Positions 58,109 to 64,000 of a DNA stretch of 64,000 nt are shown piece after piece. How positions within the stretch are numbered: position 1 is the stretch's first letter; every line of letters begins with the position of its first letter. Where the stretch lies: positions 60,090,754-60,154,753 of the forward strand of contig OY997596.1 of the NCBI GenBank assembly GCA_963921825.1, given 5' to 3'. Source of the stretch: Erodium maritimum. Taxonomy: Eukaryota; Streptophyta; Magnoliopsida; Geraniales; Geraniaceae. Made by a program: the position numbers and the translations under genes. The notes under the pieces are model-generated. The model was not told the origin of the DNA and searched no databases. It saw only the letters and a list, made by a program, of their open reading frames with translations.

Positions 58109-59133
58109 ATGGGTAATTATTCTGGTTCTTCTTCTTCATCATCTCCAATGGAGGAGCTTCATGTTCTAGCAGTTGACGACAGTGTCATAGATAGAAAGCT
58201 CGTGGAGAAACTACTGAAGAAATCATCTTACAAAGGTAATGTAAACATGTTTCTTCCGGTTCAATGTCTATAATACGCATGTTAATGATAATAGTACTCA
58301 CAATGAATCAAAGTGCAGTGACTACAGCAGAAAATGGGATCAAGGCATTGGAGTATCTGGGCTTATCAGATGATCAGCACGGCAATAATGTATGCAATAT
58401 AAACTAATACGATGATGATCTAAATCTATACAGATGCATGATGGTTTGTTTTGATCTAAGTTTTTTTTTTTACCCTTTTCAGGTCTCCAAGGTTAATCTG
58501 ATAATCACTGATTATTGCATGCCAGAAATGACCGGTTACGAGCTACTCAAGAAAATAAAGGTACTATATTCAGCATAAAGTACTATAAAACTATATTTAA
58601 TCAAGTCTCTGGTTGCTGACTAACAACACGTCTATGATTAATGCAAGCAGGAATCATCTGCAATGAAGGAGGTTCCTGTTGTGATCATGTCTTCAGAGAA
58701 TGTCACCACCCGTATTAACAAGTAAGTCCCCAACCCATAGAGATTAAGATCCTTAATTCATCTCATTTTTGTATTATAAACTAGGGATAATTGCAAAAAA
58801 GTACCATGAGGTATTCAGTTTTTTGCAAGTTGTAGCCCTCTCTTTGTTAATTGCAAAAAAAGTACCCCGAACTTGTCTTTTTGTTGGAATTTGTATAAAA
58901 ATGACGATTTATATTTTAAAGAATAATACGGAAAAAATAAAAGACAAGTTCAGAGTATTTTTTTTGTAATGAATACGTCAGGGTACCTTTTTGCAATTAT
59001 AACTTTTTGTATTACAAACTAATGGAGAATAGGAAAAAAAATGATAAACAGGTGCTTGGAGGAAGGAGCTCAGATGTTCATGATAAAGCCACTCAAGCAA
59101 TCTGATGTATGGAGACTCAAAGAAGTCATATAA
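58109..59133 (+). CDS. Type-A response regulator (ARR16/ARR17-like)
   Basis: Phospho-receiver protein that damps cytokinin two-component signalling. Five exons: 58109-58235, 58319-58389, 58483-58560, 58651-58721 and 59052-59133, giving 142 aa, essentially a lone receiver domain with an 18-residue Ser-rich head. Key residues are the acidic pair in [16 protein letters not shown], the phospho-acceptor Asp in [16 protein letters not shown], the Ser in VVIMSSENV and the Lys in [13 protein letters not shown]. The lack of a C-terminal GARP domain places it in type A. The ATG at 58109 is the first in frame. The long CT-rich leader (57900-58100) has an upstream short open frame region. A truncated family A element lies in intron 4. 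Confidence 0.95.
58783..59001. mobile_element. Family A foldback, copy 13, shortened
   Basis: GGGATAATTGCAAAAAAGTA on the left; CAGGGTACCTTTTTGCAATTAT on the right; much of the middle is missing. It fills intron 4 of the response regulator. Confidence 0.75.
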
Positions 59134-59385
59134 CATATATGTAATGATCTGCAAGAAGCTAAAGCTAAATCTGTATGCCAAATTAGTTTTGTTTCGGTAA
59201 AACCTTATCATATGCTCACTCGAACAGATCGAATGAATACTTTGTATGATGTTTGGATAGTTCAAGAAAAAAAAATCAAAGCAATTTTTGGATTGAAAGT
59301 AAGATTTATGACAAGAATACATAGTGAAGCAACAAATTTTAAGGAAGGGCTTAGGCCAACCTGACCTTAGAACTTTAAGATGTTG

Positions 59386-62300
59386 TCAATTAGAAACTTT
59401 CTGATCCTTCTTTCTAGCACTTAAATCTCCGGCGACCTTAACTCCGGTGCCAGTGGCAGTGAGTGAGATGCCCTCATCAAGGTCATCCCCCGTCTCTGAG
59501 AAGGCATATCTACACAAAAATCTCACATCGAATCAGATGTTTAATGGTGCAAACATGAACAAGTTGAATCGAATAACAAAAGATTTAGAAATTCTTCCGA
59601 TGATCCTTGCATATGAATCAGCATAAGTGTGTATTTTTAGACATGGGTCGACCATTTCAGGATTGAAATGCATAAGATAAAGGTTTCTCAATTAGAAATG
59701 GCTCTATGTTTTAGAAAATTAATTTTAAGGATAATTGCAAAAAAAAGTACCCTGAGGCATTCATTTTTTTTTGCAACTTGTAGCCCTTTTCTTCCATAAT
59801 TGCAAAAATGTGGTATGGAATTGTCTTTTTGTTGCAATTTATATAAAAATGATGATTTTACCCTTGGAAATTTAAAAATAGTAATTGAAGAACCAAAAAA
59901 ATCCAAATTTTCATATCCCTTACATTTCTTACTCTTTGTATGGTACAAAGAGGAAAAAAAATAAGGATTATGAAATTTATGATTTTTTGTTTTTTACTTA
60001 TTACTTTTAAATACAAATTGTAAGGTTAAAATCGTCATTTTTATACAAATTGCAACAAAAAGACAAGTTCACGATACTGTTTTGCAATTATAAAAAAAGA
60101 GGGCTCCAGGTGGTAAACAATGAATACCTCGGGGTACTTTTTTTTGCAATTATCCACACACCAAACTTTTGAATCAGTTTCAGAGTACCTAGTTGGGTTT
60201 TGAGTAGGAGCCCAGAGAACACATATCACTGCCAAGAGCATATAAGCAAGCAAAACCCAGAAAGCTGGGATGATCCAGGCTCTACGCCACAACTCACTCA
60301 ACGGGTCTGTTGCATTGAAGTACAACTGAATCAACAAAAAGCAACACGCTTAGGTATATTTAAATAACTATAGCGAGTTTGCAAGGATATGATTCATAAC
60401 GAATTGGAAATGGGAGCAACTTTGAACCCAAATCATCAATGCCATAGCAAGATCTATAACAATGAGAGAAAAGTTAAAGAAAGAAAAACACCTCATAGCC
60501 AATCCAAGCAACAGAAAGCAGCACGGAGACTGCAAGGGCATTGGTAAACTTCCGGTAGAGCTCAAGTTTCACCATGCTTCTTCGCATCTATGAACACAAC
60601 AGAGGAAATGAAGTGAGTATAGTTGCTTCACACAATACAATAATTTATGAGTTTACTATTTTTTGGGCAGAAGTACTAGGAATTAAAGAACAAAAGATCC
60701 AAGTTTTCACATCCCTAAAAACTTTCCTCTTTGTATGGTATAAAGAGGAATAAAATTGAGGGATACGAAAGTCTGGATTCTTTGTTCTTTAATTGTAAGG
60801 GTAAAATCATCATTTGCATACAAATTGCAACAAAAAGACAAGTGTAGGGTACTTTTTTTTAGCAATTATCCCTATAACATATTCGAAGTACACATATGAA
60901 CAGCTTAACTATTCCCCCTAAAACAAAAGCTTCGAAGCGAAGATTAAGCAGTACAGTTAGTTACCTACCTGAAGCTTCTCCAGAGTGCTAGATAATGACG
61001 AAAAGATCCAAAGAATGAAACAGGCATCTACCAGAGCAACGGGCAGCACAAGAAATAGCCTTGCTTTCCCAGAGAAGTCATTGATATTACCCAAGTTCTC
61101 AAAAAGCTCAAGAGCTTCCGAAGCAACAAAATAGACAGCCCCAAGAAGCATCACTCTCAATGTCACAATGCCAAGGCTCGGCCTCAACACACCATAGCCC
61201 ATCGAAACTACTAAGATCAGAAGCCTTGAGACAGTCTTCTTCACAGCACTGAAAGTTACAGCCCACAGTGTGATCCCCATCGGTCTTGTCCCGGTGGAGT
61301 TGAAATTGGCATACTCGAAGTACCAGAAAGCCATCTCGCACATCCCTAGACTGATCACAGCAGTGATGTGGTAGTGCAATGGTATGATATCTTTCCAATA
61401 CCGAACAAACCGGAGGAACCAGAAAAGACCTAGAATGAGGTAAGCTAAGGACATGAAGCCGAAGAATGTCATGAGAGGGGCCATCTTCCCAGGAAGATAC
61501 CCATCTGGGTTCCTCCAGACTGTCCTTCCACTTATCAGTGTGTCCTTGAGCTCTGGATCACAGAACATGAAGTACAGATAGTACATTCCCGTGCTGTTAA
61601 TCTCAATAGTTTGTAGCTCCATGCTTGCTTCTTCGTTTCTGCCTTCGAAGAAGGTTTGGATTCTCTTTGGCCCGTTGGGATTGTCTGGGTTGTGGTGGAT
61701 GATCACTTCCCCTACCTTGCAGGATCCGTGTTTGGCGAGTTCTGGAGTGCAGCATATTGCATCAGAATGCAGAGAGGAACCCCCAATTTCATCCCTGTCT
61801 TTTATATCAACTATTAGAGCTTCGACTAATCCAGTCCTTTGTTGCATCTCGTTCTTCTTTTCGATTGACTCTGGTGTTCTTCGAAAGGTGATTGACTCAA
61901 ACCTGCGATTAGATATATAGAGGAAACATATAAACAGCTTGCTTGGAAACCTATGGTTTTTGCTACTTAGTTTGTTGGGGCTTAACTCTGAACCAAAATA
62001 CCCCAAAACAAGAGCATAAAGACTTCAGCAATGCACACTTGGATACAACATGATTCATCCAAAAGAACAAAAAATCAGCAAATCTATACAAGTCCATCCA
62101 ATTCATTGATGGGATAACACCGAGAACTAACTATCATTAACTTGTACCGTTCAAAAACTGATTGTAGACTTACTAGTCGATCAATTTGACATTATAGACT
62201 TAAGGTAATTACGCAAACTAATATTTTCTGTTAGAAATGACAGAAAACGTTAGGAAAAACTCAAAAAATTTACAACTCTGCAGTTAGTTTTTAAGTTCAA

Positions 62301-63220
62301 TAATCATATGACAGTTAGTTCTTAGAGTTTTTCCTAACGTTTTCTGTCATTTCTAACGGAAAATGTTAGTTTGTGTACCTTAAGTCTACAATGTCAAATT
62401 GATCGACTAATAAGTCTACCGTCAGTTTTTAAAAGGTACAAGTTGATGATAGTTAGTTCTCGGAAATTTTCACTGATCTCTACTCATACAAGATAAAGAT
62501 AGGCAGTGATGAACACTGAAACAACAATTGCTATCGCCATGACCAAAACGCTATGAAAGTGAATCAACTTTTCATAGGGATAGTTGCAAAAACTTGCAGT
62601 GAACTATGAGCGTTTTGCAAATACTGTCGGTGAACTATTTTCCGTTTGTAAATGCGACATTTTAACGGAAATTAGTCATGTGACAGTCACTTAACTTCAT
62701 TTTTTTGGAAATGACATTTTAGCCCTTTACATTCCTTGTTATGTGGGTTGGTGTTTCGCAATTGGGAACCCTTATGTATCCGCATTTGCATGAGTACTTT
62801 CAATATCACAGTTTACAAAAAACCACCCCAAGTCTTTGCAATTATCCCTATTTCATATCAATGCAAGAGCAATATTGACACACACCCATTTCGATTTGGG
62901 AGCAGTTCATCCCCAAAACATCGATAATTCCAGCAATTCGACGAAACCCAGAAAGCAAAACGAAGACCCAGAGCTGTACGGTACCTGATGAAGGAGCGGC
63001 CGTAGAGGGGTTTATCGTCGGAAGAGGAGGGGTTGTTGGGGTCGACGGCGTGGACTCGGGAAGCGTAGAGGCCTTCGCTGCCGCCATGGAAGAAGAAGGA
63101 ATTGGAGCGATTGATGAAAGGCTCGTCCTCGTAGGCGTGGATCGAAGCACCCACTTGTGCGATCGAATGTATCACTCCGATCATAATCGTGATTACAATT
63201 ACTCTGGCGTTCACGTTCAT
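59386..63220 (-). CDS. TMEM87/GOST-type seven-transmembrane protein (lung seven-transmembrane receptor family)
   Basis: Golgi/endomembrane protein with a luminal beta-rich domain and a seven-helix domain. Five exons on the minus strand: 62985-63220, 60969-61902, 60492-60587, 60189-60325 and 59386-59509, giving 508 aa. The ATG at 63220 was chosen because it opens a clean signal peptide (VIVITIMIGVIHSIAQVGA). An in-frame ATG at 63301 would add 27 acidic/Ser-rich residues. Luminal part: AFFFHGG-like FFFHGGSEGLYASRV, ICCTPELAKHGSCKVGEVII and LQTIEINSTGMYYLYFMFCD. Helices start at MTFFGFMSLAYLILGLFWFL and include ITAVISLGMCEMAFWYFEYA, TVSRLLILVVSMGYGVLRPS, LRVMLLGAVYFVASEAL and WIIPAFWVLLAYMLLAVICV. 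The cytosolic tail ends RKKDQKVSN. Family secure; ligand and signalling role unknown. Confidence 0.92.
59728..60154. mobile_element. Foldback MITE, family A copy 14
   Basis: GGATAATTGCAAAAAAAAGT to TTTTTTTTGCAATTATCC, in intron 4 of the TMEM87-like gene, ending 34 nt before exon 4 (on the plus scale). Confidence 0.8.
60672..60874. mobile_element. Family A foldback, copy 15, right half only
   Basis: Retains the centre (CCTCTTTGTATGGTATAAAG) and the right arm (GACAAGTGTAGGGTAC ... GCAATTATCCC). The left arm is absent. In an intron of the TMEM87-like gene. Confidence 0.7.
62120..62463. repeat. Near-perfect 340 bp foldback repeat in the first intron of the TMEM87-like gene
   Basis: CCGAGAACTAACTATCATTA opposes GATGATAGTTAGTTCTCGG. 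GACTTAAGGTAATTACGCAAAC opposes GTTTGTGTACCTTAAGTC, and GACAGAAAACGTTAGG opposes CCTAACGTTTTCTGTC. The loop is short (about 60 nt). Confidence 0.9.
62577..62848. mobile_element. Foldback MITE, family B copy 2
   Basis: GGGATAGTTGCAAAAACTTG to TTTGCAATTATCCC. Flanks CTTTTCATA and TATTTCATA match at seven of nine positions. In the first intron of the TMEM87-like gene. Confidence 0.7.
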
Positions 63221-63301
63221 CTTCTCAGAACATGAACGAGACGATGAAGACGACGACGGATCATCATCATCATCATCACATTGGGTGTTGCTCTCACGCA
63301 T

Positions 63302-64000
63302 CACTCTCCCGAATCTCTGTCCTTGATTTTATTCTCTTTTATTTTCAGAGGTCGAAGCATGAAATGGAGAGTTTTGTCGAGTGTGAGTCTACTTTATTCT
63401 TCATGTAAGAGCATGGAGATGTTTGGAATTTGGACAAAAAAAAAATTGAATCATAATAAGGTCTAGATGTATTACTGTCAATATCGATTACAAGAGGATC
63501 GTGGTTCTGTTAAGATACCCGGTGTTCGTGGACCCGTAGAAGTAGTCAGTTTTGACATCACAGACAACAACAAAAGATTAAGACCACGTCCGACCGTTCC
63601 AAAAACAAAGGAAAAGCCAACAATCAGAAAAGTTCGGAAATCCAAACTGAACATAATATAGAAAACCAAACTAAAACAGAAAAAAAAAAACGAGATGCTT
63701 CTTTGCTCCTCTCGGGACGGCCAAGCAACGTCGATCCCGGGTCATGATGGGTAGGCCACGGATCCCAAATCCACTAACAATATCGCTCCAATACTTTCTC
63801 CGGTTCGGTTGGTAAAACTTTACCAAAACTAAACCACGACAAATCGAAACCATAAAATGTAGAGATCGGTTTTGGAATAGCCCTGGAGGCTCACTATAGT
63901 CTCTTAGACACGGTGTTACCTCGATCGACGACGATGAGGAGAGTAGCCACTAGCGGCTCGTATGGTCGAATCGTATATCCGACAACAATGGGGGACACGA
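63302..64000. other. Right-edge region upstream of the TMEM87-like gene
   Basis: 63302-63400 is the probable promoter/leader of the minus-strand gene. A 64-codon frame at 63467-63661 has no recognised domain. Beyond it nothing is supported. Confidence 0.4.

Overview
This window is nuclear DNA from a flowering plant, most likely a eudicot. Short exons are separated by GT-AG introns. The host genes are plant-specific or have plant-type organisation (type-A response regulator, group I bZIP, reticulon-like B, plant U-box, IRK-type receptor kinase). The spacers and introns are AT-rich and full of small DNA transposons. No organellar, bacterial or viral segment was recognised. All exon boundaries were placed by hand from GT/AG signals, reading-frame continuity and remembered family sequences.

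Layout. 1-5105 (-): 5' part of a secreted GH27 alpha-galactosidase, running off the left edge. 6880-11415 (+): TRM1-type tRNA guanine-26 dimethyltransferase, with a ~180 bp minisatellite in intron 1. 12725-14283 (-): ribosomal protein S26. 15253-18415 (+): short reticulon-like protein. 19431-22825 (-): bZIP18/52-like factor. 23004-24287: MULE-type element with an intact 9 bp target duplication. 24300-30495: gene-poor spacer. 30496-33652 (+): IRK-like LRR receptor kinase. 35096-40977 (+): PUB62-like U-box protein with nested transposons in its last intron. 41000-44200: retroposed element and gene-like debris. 44956-45633 (+): DUF7804 protein behind a G-box-rich promoter. 47825-52912 (+): Arc1p/AIMP1-like tRNA-binding protein. 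53900-57261: two TTA-flanked PIF/Harbinger-type elements, the larger carrying two SANT genes and no transposase. 58109-59133 (+): type-A response regulator. 59386-63220 (-): TMEM87/GOST-type seven-transmembrane protein.

The genes do not form a pathway. Three have translation or tRNA roles (TRM1, RPS26, the Arc1p-like protein), and two are signalling proteins (IRK, response regulator). Neighbours are independently transcribed.

The most notable features are: (a) a Harbinger-like element made of two SANT/Myb genes without a DDE transposase; (b) an IRK gene in which one LRR carries an in-frame stop but sits inside a potential 90-nt GT-AG intron that removes it in frame; (c) about fifteen copies of one long-armed foldback family, mostly in introns, several with readable 9 bp target duplications that place it with Mutator-like elements.
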